A stretch of DNA of 64,000 nucleotides from Gnetum montanum. Lineage: Eukaryota > Streptophyta > Gnetopsida > Gnetales > Gnetaceae. The stretch lies in assembly GCA_015680685.1 (NCBI GenBank), contig MNCI01025436.1, positions 80,957 through 144,956 of the forward strand. The letters are read 5' to 3'. Shown here one piece after another: positions 47,161 through 59,858 of this stretch (the first letter of the stretch is position 1; every line of letters begins with the position of its first letter). The notes under the pieces were generated by a model. The model was not told the origin of the DNA. It did no database searches and was given only the letters and a program-made list of their open reading frames with translations. The position numbers and the translations under genes were made by a program.

Positions 47161-48022
47161 TGATGAGTCACAATTTACTTGGCTGCATCGATGGGGCCTC
47201 ATCATCAATGTAGTGTCTGTATTTGGCTATAAATATGCATCCACCAGCTACATTTATGGAAATAGGGATTTAGTAGTAGCAAAGCTCTTGTAGTTTGTTC
47301 ATTTGAAAGTTAGGATTTTTCTCTTGAGTGCCTGCAGTAGGAGTCATTGAATGTACGGATCTTTATTTGAGCATTGTTGTACCTGAGCATGACAATGTGT
47401 TCGGCAATAAAGACAAACTTTTGGATAAACCTTGCAGCATTTTAGATAGATTAAATATTTTATTTATGCATTTAATATTTTCAACTATTTATTAAAATTT
47501 TTTAATTATTTATTAAATATTTTCTAGTAATTAAGTAAATGAAGCAATTAAGTAAGATATATTAAACACATAAGTATGACCACTTCAAGTGTAACATGTA
47601 TTCGCTTGGTAATCCCAGTAGCGTTATTGATTCGTATGCTTAGTAGTGTAGCACTTGGTAACATAGCAGTGGATACGTGGGTTCAGGATGTATACATAAA
47701 GTGGAACTGGATGCTTATGTTAGGACTAGTTAGACACTAGTTAATTAGTTAATTTAAATTAGTAAATCTAATTACTTTTATCTTCATTTGAACACCAACC
47801 CATAAAATACAAAATGATAAAAACCAGATGCCTCAATTACACTTAACCATACCAGTGTATGTTACAAGTGTAATTGGGAAGACAACGATTGACCTTAAAG
47901 CAAGATTTACTTCCTAGAAGAGTAGTGCACCAGAAACTACAAAGTCCATGGAATTCAATCAGATCATGCATGAATGCTTGTGATTCGAATGGTTGGGTGT
48001 AGGGGTATCTTGCTGCTCATTA
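47161..48022 (+). repeat. 3' LTR of element E
   Basis: TGATGAGTCACAAT...CTCATTA, 862 bp. Polypurine tract directly upstream. TATAAATA at 47228. The terminal CA is mutated to TA. Confidence 0.92.
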
Positions 48023-50200
48023 GTTGATAAAGTCTTTGACACCATTGAAGGGCATAAATACTATAATTTTTAGGATGGATATATTGAGTATAATTAGATT
48101 CAAATAGCTTTAGAGAATTAAGCTAAGACCATCTTTACAAGTTGATAGTGGATCTTTGCATATAAAAAAATGCAGTTTGATCTTTGTAATGCCCCTACAA
48201 CTTTGTAGAAACTTATTTTGATCATTTTCTAGAAACAAATTGGCAATGTTATGAAGATCTTTATGGCTGAATTTTTCATATATAGTTCAAATTTTGAACA
48301 AGTCTTAGAATTCCTTGAAAAGGTATTGAAAAGATGCATAGAAATCAATCTCAAGCTCAATTAGACAAAGAGTCGTTTGATGATCCAAGAAGGCATTGTT
48401 CTTGGGCACCAAATTTTAAAAAGAGGAATTGAGGTGGACCTAAGAAAAGATTAAGATCATTTAAGGCATCACTGAGAGGTCATAGAAAGTTAAGGACATT
48501 AGATCATTTCTTGGTTGTAGTGAGTATTATAGAAGATTTAAAAAAATTTCTTCAAGATTATAAAACCAGTAATAGAGCTTACCAAGAAAGATACATCATT
48601 CATTTCATAAGAAGATTGTGAAAAACTATTTGAACTTCTTAAGAAAAAACTTGTAAAGACCCATATTTTGATGAATGATAAAAAGCACACATACTATATC
48701 CATTGTGCAAGTAGAAGTACTACTGGAGAATATATCAACTACACCATCACAAGGAAGGAACTCATGGTAGTAGGATATGCACTAACAAAGATTAGACATT
48801 ATATGGTTGGTTATCCTATGTTTGTTTCCGTAGACCACAACATAATACTGTTCCTAATGAACAAACCATCGGTTAGTCCTTATGTTATATGATAGCTTAT
48901 CATTTTGCAGGAATTTGATTTTACAATGATTGATAAATAGGGGATTGAGAACATGGTCACTAATCATTTATCTTGGTTACAATGGGATAAGGAAGCTAAT
49001 GAAGAATCCTTTTTAGATTAATTTCTAGATGAAATATTGTTTGTAAAAGTTATAGCGATTTTAGACTTAATGAGCATCCATGGTTCACTAATTATCTTAC
49101 ATATTTAATAACATAGGAGGTCCTATTTGAGGAGGACAAACACAACAAGCATCAATGTTTACACTTGGTGAAACACTTCATTGAATAAAGGAAAATATTT
49201 ACAAAATATGTGTTAATGGCCTAGTTCATTGGTGTGTTCCTGATCAAAATTAGTAAAGAGTCCTCCAAGATGCATATGAAGGACCTTACACAAGCTATTA
49301 TGTAGGTAGATAGGCAACCATAAAAATTCTTATGGCTAGATATTTTTGTCCCATTCTCTTTAGGGATGCACATCACTTTGTGCAATCCTATGAATGATGT
49401 AAATGAGATGGTGGGATGACTACAAGATTTGAAGAATCCCAAATTTGAGCATTGGAATTGTTTGACCTATGGGAGGTTGATTTTCTAGGTCACATCACAT
49501 TCAATCTAATGACAAGTCATACATCCATGTTGTTGTTGGCTCTTGTGACAAGTCAGTAGAGGTTGCTACAGTAATAGATTACACTATAGCTACAACTACT
49601 AAGTTCTTTTAGTATCATGTGATAAATAGGCTTGGTAAGCCTAGGAAACTTACTTTAGAAAATGGTACCTAATTTACAAGTGCTACCCTCAAGAAACTCA
49701 TATAATATCTGGGAGTCAACCATGAACTTACAACACCATATTATTCCAAAGCAAATGGTCAAGCAAAGATCATGAATAGAAAAATCACATAAATCCTAAC
49801 AAGAATAATTAGCAAATATAGGATAGACTAGAGCATTAAATTGAATTATGCCTTATGAGCCTATTGTTCAACATGGAAGATCCTTATAGGATATTTGTCT
49901 TATAAGTTAGTGTATGGAAAGGTACTCAACTTACCTATTCAAGCATAACTTTGTACATTAACAATTGCATGTGACTTAGACATTGAATTTGGTCTAGCCT
50001 AAAAAGAAGGATTAATAAATCTTAATCTCTTAGACAAAAATAGAATGGTAGCACTTGTGTACAATGAGATCCATAAGTGATACATTAAACATTGACATGA
50101 CACTAGGATTAAAAATATCAAAATTAATCCACAAGACAAGGTTCTTTATTATAATTCTTATTATGTACCTTAACAAATAAATTTTTAAATACTTTGTGAA
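48023..50200 (+). pseudogene. Element C piece: RT, RNase H and integrase, very degenerate
   Basis: It resumes as VDKVFDTIEGHKYYNF (48024) exactly where 35042 stopped. The RT catalytic block reads KIFMAEFFIY (about 48257), so FMDD is lost. IQEGIVLGHQI at about 48385. RNase H: YINYTITRKELMVVGYAL (about 48731) and MNKPSVSPYV. Integrase (about 49350-50000) has TLENGT in place of ISDNGT (second catalytic Asp is Glu) and YSKANGQAKIMNRKIT. Dead. Confidence 0.8.
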
Positions 50201-52589
50201 GGATCCTACATTGTCCACATTACTTTTTGATTCAATGCTCTTTAGATTTATTACTTAGGTAACCTGCAAAAATTAATCCTAGTTTACATCGTGTAAATTA
50301 GGCCCTTTAGAGAGACCTAAGGATTCATAAACTGACCCTTATCATTCACCATAGCCCCCATTCATTCATTTTTTAGATCTCCTTTTCAAACCTTAGTCAT
50401 GGGGTAGGCCCTCATTTCAATTAGGCTTGTTTACTATTTTATTATTTTCTGTTTTACATCATTTTATTATTTTTTAAGTTTTTTTTCATTTTCTAGTTAT
50501 TTTATATTTTTCAATTATTTTTATGTTTTCCATTTTTAAAATTTTTTTAGTCTTTATATAATTTTCTATTCTTTTGAGTTATTTTCTTTGTGTTTTGTAA
50601 GAATTTTAATAATTTCTTATTAATAAAGTTATCGATTATGTGCATGTAACAATTGTGTTTGAGAAAATTTTATTCTATGTTATTAGATTGTTGAAGAAGG
50701 AATTGTACATAACAATGTGATCACTATATCCACCCCCTTAATTCCATTAATAAGAGGTCCTTAGCATGGGAATAATTTGATCCTTATTACATTCAAAACT
50801 AAAATTAACCCACGATCATTAGACCTTGTAGGAAAGAGGAAGGACTAAAAGGGTTGTATCATGGTGTAAAATCAAGGGGATTATTTAGTACTTGGACTAC
50901 CACCTTGGGTTCTAGTGGTTTAATGTTGTTATGCTAGCATTCATGTTTTTATGATTTCTAAAAAAATCATATTTTGACACAGTTATTCCCTTGTTACATC
51001 ACTAGATAGATATGTGACCAATGCTTGAAGGTAGTTCTATGGAAAGAGTACAAAATAATAATTAATTAATTTACATATGAAAATCATTTTTGAGGTACCA
51101 TTCAAAAGGCATGTAACTCATGCTTGAAAGGTAGACTATTTCCATGAATTATATGATCTCTTTGACTAGTTGTATCATGTGATAGAAAAGACATGTAAAC
51201 CATGCTTGAATGTACATCTTTGATCAGATTAACATTGGTTATGAGATTGGAAACACATATGATCCATTCTTGAAGATGCTTCCCTAACTGATGACCAAGG
51301 TTCACAACATAAACCTCATTAATTAATTAGTTAATTTTAATAACTCTAACATGTGTTTCCCAATTTTTTATTTATAAGTGATGTTGTTTTTAATGTGGTG
51401 GCTTGTTGGTCTTATAGTGATGGGACCAATATAATATAATGTGATATCATTGGTAAGTGAATGGGCTTGGTTTAGAATCCTTATGGATAAGAAATTTAAT
51501 CATTTTAATCATGTCTAACATGTAGGATCCATTATGACCATGGTAAGTCACTTCAAGTCCCATTTTTCTGAATCTTTTGACTCCAGTTCATCTCACTAGC
51601 ATGTTTTAGTTATGAGTTTGATGATTTTGTTTAGCACAACACACGATTCCAGCTATGACAAGTTATGTATGTATTGGAACAATAATGTGTTTCACATTTA
51701 AAAACTAGGATACCCATGGACATCTATAGGAATGGTTATAAAATACTATTAAGGATAGGAGCCTACTTTGGTGGGGAGGAGCCACTTGTATAATTATTAG
51801 AAATCATATCCAAGAATCAATTCCACATAGTCTGGAATATGGTGAGGAGTTAATCTACCTTCATACATTATTGCGAGACCCACTTCTATTAGAAATTTTA
51901 TTGAATTTTTAATGAACCTCCATCAAATTTTCCTTGATCTCCCTTATTTTGGTTCAATTCAACTCTTAAGTGACTCATTTTATCATTTCCAATTATACTA
52001 TCCATGAGTAGGATCAACAGTCAAAGCCTAATAACCTTAAAGTATCATAGGAACCTACAGGACATAGGAAAATGATGAAATTTTGACCCTTATACAAGCT
52101 AAAATATTAATTCTTTGAATGAAAATATTATAGCTATGATGTTGCATCTATAGTATTTTCAATATAAATTAGTATATATATGTAGTGATCCTTAATAATG
52201 TTTCCATATTTCATTCAAATTTAGATGGAGTTTTTTCTTTTTCGAGAGCCCATACTCTACCAAGAGCCATAATTAGTAATTCGATAGTCTAATTTGAACA
52301 ATTTTTAAATCTTTGAGCTTCTAAAGTTGAGCTCTTTGTGAGGGCAATTCTAGAGCACAATTGAAAAATGTTTCTAACACCCTATGATAACCAACATTAA
52401 GAATGATAAAATTTAATTGAAAATTAACTAATGGCTCAATGATTTAGTTATCTTAGAACCTAGAAAATAATATTTTGTAACATCCTATGCCATTAAAGCT
52501 ATATTTTCTAATTTTAATTAAAGTTAAAAAGTCAAAAAACGTTGAGGACATTATGAAAAATATTTGAAAGACTAACAAATAATTTCTGA
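50201..52589 (+). other. Element C post-pol spacer and internal leader
   Basis: It begins with a weakened TAGTCATGGGGTAGGCC boundary (50393). It carries diverged versions of the GGTGGGGAGGAGCCACTTGTATAA landmark (about 51769) and of the GAGAGCCCATACTCTACCAAGAGCC leader (about 52245) that precedes the accessory ORF in B and E. 51000-51300 has a diffuse repeat of ATGCTTGAAGGTA-like units, and the rest is AT-rich. Confidence 0.45.
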
Positions 52590-52745
52590 TAATTGTATAT
52601 GATGCCTAAACATGTTCTTGAAGATGTAAGACATTCACTACTATGTAATAAAATGCTAAGGAAGGAATGATGTAGAGGATGAGGGTGAGGAAGAGACCAA
52701 CCACAACTATCATAAGTTGGTGTAGAAGGCCAAGAGAAACATGAG
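52590..52745 (+). pseudogene. Element C accessory ORF, first piece
   Basis: A short reading near MMPKHVLEDVRH occupies the position of the accessory ORF start in B and E. It is interrupted at 52746 by an LTR. Weak on its own; supported by the continuation at 53893. Confidence 0.35.
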
Positions 52746-53155
52746 TGATGAGTCATGAATTTTCTAGCTGTGATATCGTTGCTGTGATATCACAACCATG
52801 ATATCATAGTGGCTGTGATATGCCGCGATATCGCATCAGCTGCTATATCACGTACGTGATATAGCGGCCTACCTCAATTCCTATAAATAAGAGGCAGCTT
52901 TCCTTGTTCTAGCATCTAGTTTTTAGTCCCTTAGCTAAACTCTTGTAGTTTTCCCTTCTTAGAGTTAGAATTATTTTCCAGTGTATGCCCGCAGTGTGGT
53001 GATTGTAATTGTACGACATTGTTTATTCGAGTGTGACGTACTTGGACACGCACATGACTGGAAATAAAGATTGAGATTGCTTCATCATTGTAACATTCAC
53101 TTAGTTTAATTAATTAATTATTTAATTTTTATTTACTACTTTCTTAGTTAATATC
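52746..53155 (+). repeat. Sense LTR, 5' part, running into an assembly gap
   Basis: TGATGAGTCATGAATTTTC, then GATATC-centred palindromes (about 52770-52862) and TATAAATA (about 52883). R/U5 is like the other LTRs but a distinct subfamily. Cut by Ns at 53156. It is not preceded by a polypurine tract, so it is an insertion rather than the 3' LTR of C. Confidence 0.8.
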
Positions 53156-53478
53156 NNNNNNNNNNNNNNNNNNNNNNNNNNNNNNNNNNNNNNNNNNNNN
53201 NNNNNNNNNNNNNNNNNNNNNNNNNNNNNNNNNNNNNNNNNNNNNNNNNNNNNNNNNNNNNNNNNNNNNNNNNNNNNNNNNNNNNNNNNNNNNNNNNNNN
53301 NNNNNNNNNNNNNNNNNNNNNNNNNNNNNNNNNNNNNNNNNNNNNNNNNNNNNNNNNNNNNNNNNNNNNNNNNNNNNNNNNNNNNNNNNNNNNNNNNNNN
53401 NNNNNNNNNNNNNNNNNNNNNNNNNNNNNNNNNNNNNNNNNNNNNNNNNNNNNNNNNNNNNNNNNNNNNNNNNNNNNN
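53156..53478. other. Assembly gap (323 Ns)
   Basis: Ns separate two LTR halves that point toward each other. True size unknown; a whole element could be missing. Confidence 0.95.
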
Positions 53479-53892
53479 ACTGAATGCACTTAACTAGGAG
53501 TTGAGGGTTGAGAGAGATTTAATTAACTAATAAAGCATTTAAAAATTTCATAATAATTAAAGTTCTACTTAGCTTAGTCCATGCACTGCAAGGTTTATCC
53601 AAAAGTTCGTCTTTATTTTAGTACACAAATGTGTGCTCAGGTACAATATCTGCTTGAATAAAGATCCATTCACTTTGGGACTCCTACTGCGGGCACATGG
53701 AAATTATTCTAACTCTGGAATGGAAAAATGGCAAGAGTTTGGCTAAGGTCTAAATTTAGATGGTGAAACAAGGGAAAGCCACCTCTTATTTATAGAAATG
53801 GTGGTGGACTGCGATATCGTGGATTGCGATATCATAGGGAACGCTGCGATATCGCGTATACAATATCATGTACGCGATATCGCATCCCATCA
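53479..53892 (-). repeat. Antisense LTR (palindrome-U3 type), U3-R part
   Basis: The reverse complement starts TGATGGGATGCGATATCGC at 53892, with palindromes, TATAAATA and R as in element D. It is flanked on the right by ATGAG (53893-53897), the same five bases that precede the sense LTR at 52741-52745. Confidence 0.85.
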
Positions 53893-54853
53893 ATGAGGCA
53901 CAATCATAATTTGTATATTAGCCTACATTGTAAACATAATAGTTTGAATAAGAAGTAGTGCCACTTGTGCATGATGTACAAAGATAAATCCTAGTCTCTA
54001 ATGAGTGTGTCTAGGTAATCAAGGATAAGAATATGATTACTAGTGTCCTCACTAAGCTTAAATTTAGACTTTTCTTTGAATTTGCATTATAGGAAGTTTG
54101 TGAGTAGTTACAATCTTCTTCATTATAACCTATGATCTTCATAAATAGAGAATCATTTCTTGATAAGAACTATTAATTTTGGCATAACTAGCAATCTAAT
54201 TCAACTATTAAAATTGAGGGGATCTTAATTTCATATGCTATTGAAGCCATTGCTATTTCGTTGGGATTATCCAACATTGAAATAGAGAAAGTCATATATT
54301 TAATTCATTTAGATCCTGTAACAAGAAAAATTATGGATGGAAAATACCTATAGTAATTCTAAAAAAGGATATGGTCCCCTATTACTTGTAGAGAAAATTT
54401 ACTTCAAAATAGAGACCTATGATCTATATCTCGTGATGTGTTTGAATTGAATTTCAATTTATGTAGCTTGTGGAAGTACCATTCTCAATGGAAGTATTTA
54501 GTGAATCTAGCTCATCTTAGATGGAATAGAATGTCATTTTCTTGCTTGATTCAAAATTGTGTAATCACAGGATACAAAAATGATACCATTAGGAGAGCTT
54601 AGAATGCATCTTATGTAAAAATGATCAAGCTTGTTCTTGTAAGGTTATATCAATTAGAGACTTCATATGACATCAAAGTAGCATAAACTAATACTTTAGT
54701 AGTTGTAGTAACTTTAACATTAGCAAGTGTAATTCTTGCAATAGAAACTATAAGGATTGACACTCATGTCTCTACAATAGATCTTGGAGTGTATTGTCTA
54801 GCAATGAGTTATCTACAACAAATGTCAGAAGTTGTAAGCTAAAGGTTAGGAGA
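53893..54853 (+). pseudogene. Element C accessory ORF, middle piece
   Basis: ISYAIEAIAISLGLSNIE (about 54226) parallels FYSVEAIAKALGLPNTR of element B. DPVTRKIMDGKYL and LLLVEKIYFKIETYDLY parallel the YFRIVAYYLNP region. YDIKVA, then NTLVVV... corresponds to the KALNTLVAAMLD block. Interrupted at 54854 by element F. Confidence 0.6.
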
Positions 54854-55919
54854 TGTTAATCTTCTGGTATGTCAAAACCTGAGAGAAAATGGATAATGTA
54901 GAATGTATGTGTGTGGTTGTAATCTTATAAGACCATAAGAGAGTTAATCAACAAAGGAGTTCAAATTGAGAGACAAGACTTCAAGAATGTGAGCTACCAT
55001 AATGAAATGAAGACTAAAAAGGACAAGATAAGAATGTTTGGAGGATTATTGAAAAGCCCTAGAGTTAAAGAAATTCTTCATATCTCAAAGTGTTTCTAGA
55101 AAGTATATGCCTCTCTGCATAGCAGATGTCTATCTTACATAGTAGACATCTATAGGAAGATGTCTCATAGTAGATGTCTACACCTATAAGTAGACATCTC
55201 TTCTACATTGAGGGTATTCTTAGTTAGATGTCTAAAATTCAAAGTAGATGTCTATACTAGTCGTTTAATAGTCATTGCATGAATTCTGAGGAGTTTTTGG
55301 AAACTTTGAGGTTATAAGACAAAGTAAAAGTCTTGGGAATTATGCACGCATTGTTCATTGAAAGAGTCATCATTGGCTACTCTAAACGAATTTATCTTTG
55401 CTCTTCATTATATCATCATTTGCTTGTATTGATTGTATTGAGCTTCAAGTGCAAGAATTTGTAAATTAAGTTAGACTCTTTCCTTGTTCCTTATTTCTTT
55501 CTTTCTTGTATCCCTACAGGGTTGATGTGCTTCTTACAAGAAGACATCTTTATTAAGCTTGTCGGGACACTATGGGGTTGAGTGGTTTTGCAGCAACAAA
55601 ACACTTTGGTGTCAAGCTCATGTTTGTAAAGGTTTTACGATTCTCTAAACTACATTTTGGGCTTGTTAGAACCTTGTAGGGTTGAGTGGTTTTGCAGTGA
55701 TAAAACACTCTAGAGCAGAGCTCAAAGCTTGTAAAGGGTGTGGTGTCTTCCGAATCACATTTTGAGAAAACAAAGTCTAAAGGTGTGCATGGATTCTACC
55801 CTCCAAGTGTGGATGTACCCAAGTTGGGAAACCACATAGAATTTGTGTTTATTTTTGGTGGCTATAGCATTATAAATTGGGAAACTTATTCATGCATTCT
55901 TCTAAGTTCTTGATCCACA
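54854..55919 (+). repeat. 5' LTR of element F
   Basis: TGTTAATC...GATCCACA, 1,066 bp. Inside, 55110-55260 is an array of TAGATGTCTA/TAGACATCTA units. 55525-55770 holds two diverged copies of a ~120-bp unit (GGGTTGAGTGGTTTTGCAG in each). Confidence 0.88.
55110..55260 (+). repeat. Inverted TGTC/GACA repeat array in element F U3
   Basis: About nine AGATGTCT or AGACATCT units in 150 bp, in both orientations, some reading TGTCTC. Repeated in the 3' LTR at about 60140-60275. Confidence 0.7.
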
Positions 55920-55921
55920 AG

Positions 55922-55934
55922 TTGTATCAGAGCC
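55922..55934 (+). promoter_or_regulatory. Primer binding site of element F (initiator tRNA-Met type)
   Basis: TTGTATCAGAGCC, one base from the canonical TGGTATCAGAGCC of plant copia elements, two bases after the LTR. Confidence 0.85.
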
Positions 55935-55975
55935 TAGTACTCTCAAGTTCATGCTTCACATTTCAAGAGTGAACT

Positions 55976-57740
55976 ATGGAGGGGATGTCTAACATAAAGC
56001 CACCAATGTTTGATGAGTTTGAATTTGCATATTGGAAGGTTAGGATGCATGAATTCTTTAAATCCATGGAATTCAAAGTGTGGGAGTCAATTCCTGAAGG
56101 CTTCACACTACTCATTGATAACACTACAAAAGTAGTCAAGCCACGAAGCAAATGGACTGTTGAAGAAAAAGATAAGTTCATGTTTGACTCAAAAGCAAAA
56201 TTTTTTTAAATTGTGCATTGAATAAATATGAGTTTAATAGAGTAGCTGGGTGTAAAACTTATGATGGCACATCTATAGTTAAACAATCAAAACTTTTAGT
56301 AGTGCAAAGAAAATATGACAAGCTAAAAATGAAGGAAGGAGAAAAGATTAAGGACTAATTCTCTAGGAAAAATGATCTTGTTGTAGTTATAAAAATGATT
56401 GGAACTTTATAACTTGAGTTTAGACTGAAGGGCACTACCATGGAAGAAATTAGAGACTTTTCGATGTTGAAAGTTGAGGAGCTACAAGGTGATCTTATTA
56501 CTTATGAGATGAATATCACAAGTGAAGGAGCTATAAAAGAAAAGCCCATTTCCCTAAAATTTATATCAAAGGAGAAGGAGTTAGTTGAACTAGAAATGAA
56601 CAGTGGAGATGAACTAGCTCTTCTATGAAGCAAAGTTCAAAGACTTCTTGCAAGGAAAGGAAGAAGGTTTAATTAACGAGGCCCTAATTAATTCAAAGGT
56701 AAAGAGAAAGGTAAGAATTTTAGAAATTCAAATTTTTATGCATTTTCTATAGAATGTTGGGTGTGTGGTGGAAGAGGTCATGTGGCCTCCAAATGTCCTA
56801 GTACTGGCAAGTTGCAATGGAAAGATAAAAATGAAGTTGATTCAAAAAAGACAAACTTCGACACTAGTTAGGATGATGGAGAACAAAGTGAGGAAGAGGT
56901 AGATAATGCTATGAAGGAATCACATCTCATATGCATGCCCTCACAAACAAAAGTTCTATAGAAGTCTCTGATGAATCAAAAGGTAAAAATGATGAAAGGA
57001 ATGGTGAAGTACATGAGGAAATTATTATTTTGCATTATATACGTAGAAAGGTAAAGAAAAACATGCATAGAAAAATATCTAAACTTTATGCTTTATGCTC
57101 TAAGTTAAAAAGGGAACTCTCAAGTATAAAAGTATCTATTCAACTACTAATCCATTTGGATGAGTAGAAATGTAGGAATACACAAGAGTAAAGGATCAGC
57201 AAAAATGAGAAGAAGCCTCAAAATTATCATATATGTGAAAAATTAGAGGAAACCTCTCAAAGGAATGCTTGTACTAGTTCAGTTTTAAACAAGAGTAGGT
57301 TTGATAATCCCATTCAAATTAAAGATACCTTATATTTTTGTTGTAAAATGTGGTCATGAGTAAGATTATTATTATTATCCTCATAAACAGAAAAATAATG
57401 TGAATACTTGGTTTTGTCAAAAGAAATATAGTAAGTATATCTTGTAGGATACAAAAGCGTGGAAACCAAATGAGCAAGAAGGTGGAGAAACCTTTGAAAG
57501 ATTGAAAGGATTAAAACCAATAACTATCAAAAATCATGAGTCCTCCCAACTTAAAGAATGTAAATATGACAAAGAAGGAATCTCACATGAGTTTGAGGAC
57601 ACATACAAAAGTGCTAATAAAAGAAAATTGCACGATAAGAAGGTACTCAATGATGGGGGACCTCATCTCAAACTTCATTAGTCATGTTCATATTAGAAAG
57701 CAAGTAAGTAATGGCAAGTCTTTAGTCCCTTGCTAGTCTT
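55976..57740 (+). pseudogene. Copia gag of element F, degenerate
   Basis: ATG 55976 (MEGMSNIKPPMFDEFEFAYW) gives the N-terminal gag domain (KVRMHEFFKSMEFKVWE). An inferred UBN2-like middle with frameshifts follows (about 56200-56640, LKGTTMEEIRDFSMLKVEELQ). An intact CCHC knuckle CWVCGGRGHVASKC is at about 56757. The C-terminal part (KSSIEVSDESKGKN...) is Lys/Glu/Ser-rich. Binds element RNA and builds the particle in intact relatives. Confidence 0.8.
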
Positions 57741-59858
57741 AGTGTAGATTAGTTTTTGTTTAAAGTTCTTTTTTGATAAAATTTTTTATAGAAGTTCTAT
57801 GAATACTTTAGCTATAAAAGAAGATATATCTTGATCATCCAAGGTGTTGAGCTACAAAAAAAGGTTTCAAGAAAAGATCAAGTAAGTTTAATTATTAAAG
57901 CCATATCTTATGATCTACATTATCTTTTGGATTATAAAGCTGTAATAAAAGTCCAAACTAATTTTTTAAAATTTTCTTTCTATTCTTTTGGTTTTGGACC
58001 TTTATAAAAATGAGTTATGATTAAAGAAACTCTATATTAAAGATCCAAATATATGCATCTATGTTCAAAGTTGTTTTTTGTCTTTTATCATAAGATACTA
58101 CTAACATGAGACTCTGGTTTGTAAAAATTCTTCATACTTGATCTTGGTATTGCATTGTAGATTTTTTGATATTTATTGATGAGATTCAAAGAAGCAACTC
58201 TACAAAGGCAAAGTGAGCCATGAATGGATGCTTAAGTAATTGATGAAAAAGTTGAAGATTACTATGATTTTGCCTGCCGATTTTCTAGAAAAAGGTTCTT
58301 TACTATAAACATTTAAATGTTTGCATTTTTCTTGAAAAATATTACTATTAGGAGACCTTAGTTTCCACACTTTATTTAAGAATTTTTTCTAGACAACAAG
58401 TGTTGCTAATTCATTTTATACTCTTGGGTAAATCAATATTGTGATCAAAGAGCATGAAGATGTTAAAAAGTTTAAGGGGAGATTGGCACACTTTGTACAA
58501 CAAATGAATTAAGAAGTTGGGGCACATATGTAGGGGGAGCTTGCACCTCATTAAAAATTATCATCTTTTGGAACATTAGTGTATGGGGATTCTATAGAAA
58601 TTCTGTCTAAGACATGATACTTAAAGACAAACCTTCAATCCCTAACACTACAAGCATAAAAAGGAAGATTAATATCAAGTAAAGTCTTGAAGGTAAAAGA
58701 AAATTTTTTTAAAATAAGGATCTTTTAGCTAAGAATAATCTTTCATTGTGCAAGCTTCTAGAATCTATTTGAGCACTAAGTTAGGATTGCATGTCTAATC
58801 TCTTATATGTTGAGAATGTACTTAAGTTTCTTAGTGCTAATAGGAGCTAAACAGTACTCACCTAAGAAATCTCAAACACTACCAATGGAATATTAAGTAA
58901 GAAAGGTACACATACTCTCTCTTGACAAGACATCTAAGACACTATTGAAAATCAATTGATGAGATATTTTGAGATATACATGGCTATTATTTTATGAACA
59001 TCTTCGTTAGAGTTGCTTTGTTTAATTTTCTGATTTATTTAACATAACAAGTTGTGCTATTTTAATTTGATCTATTTCTTAAAATTTGGATGTGTATATA
59101 TTTAGTCTCCTTGGCATGAAATTACTATGTATTATATTTTGAATATGGGAAATGTGATAAATCTTATGAGCTTTTACTTAAATGCTATATGCTATGTCTT
59201 GATGTTTATCCTTAACAGTCTTGTGATTGGTATTTTTTAAAGATATCTAGCATGATCTTTCTTATGCATAGATATTTATAGACTAGAAGTGTTTGAATGA
59301 TGTTTACTCTCCCAATCATGACATTGCTTTACCTTATCTTTCAGATGTTCCAAGAGGGAAACTTGTTGAAAAGGGTCTCTTAAATTTCTTGCATAAAGAT
59401 GAGGTCTATTAGAACTATTATTGTGATTTGATTTTACAATGGCTTTTTTTAAGGCCCAAGTCCCTTTTGATGAAGTCCAAAAAGGAGGAGAATTTATGTG
59501 AATATTTTGATGTGATTGTATGAACATATGACATATATGTGTAAGATAGTTATAGCTATATGGTTACATAGTGATGCTTTCTATATAGTAGATGGTTTAT
59601 ATAAAAGATAGATAGCTTGTGCATATGTATCAAAAATAGGATAATTGATCTTTAGTGCTTGGCACTTGATCTTAAATGGCTATATCATAAAGTCACAAGG
59701 CTTTAATTATATCTCTTTATGTTTAATGGTTATGTGCTCTACTTTATTAGTTTCACCTTAGCCTTCTAAAAACATTGCTAAAGGATGCATACTTGTAAAT
59801 TTTTGGGATATACTAACCCATTTTCTTAAGTTTTGGACATCACCAAAAAGGAGGAGAT
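57741..59858 (+). other. Element F 3' internal region without pol
   Basis: AT-rich. No integrase or RT motif was found in any frame by eye. It ends in the polypurine tract AAAAAGGAGGAGA (59845-59857). A second purine run (AAAAAGGAGGAGAA, about 59479) lies 380 bp upstream. Confidence 0.6.

Larger units (their letters stand above)
35043..48022 (+). mobile_element. Element E: full-length Athila-like element with accessory ORF, 12.98 kb
   Basis: LTR ends are TGATGAGTCC (35043) and CTCATTA (48022). The flanks 35038-35042 and 48023-48027 are both GTTGA, a perfect 5-bp target duplication, and element C RT reads through when E is removed. The internal order is degenerate PBS, gag-region ORF, gag, protease, RT, RNase H, integrase, spacer with internal promoter, accessory ORF, polypurine tract (TGTGGGGGTA, 47151-47160). 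All ORFs contain stops, so it cannot move on its own now. Confidence 0.92.

Noticed and set aside
51000-51300. Repeated ATGCTTGAAGG-like units as a CRISPR-like or satellite array
   Set aside because: Units are irregular, spacing varies, and the region aligns with the decayed spacer of element C.
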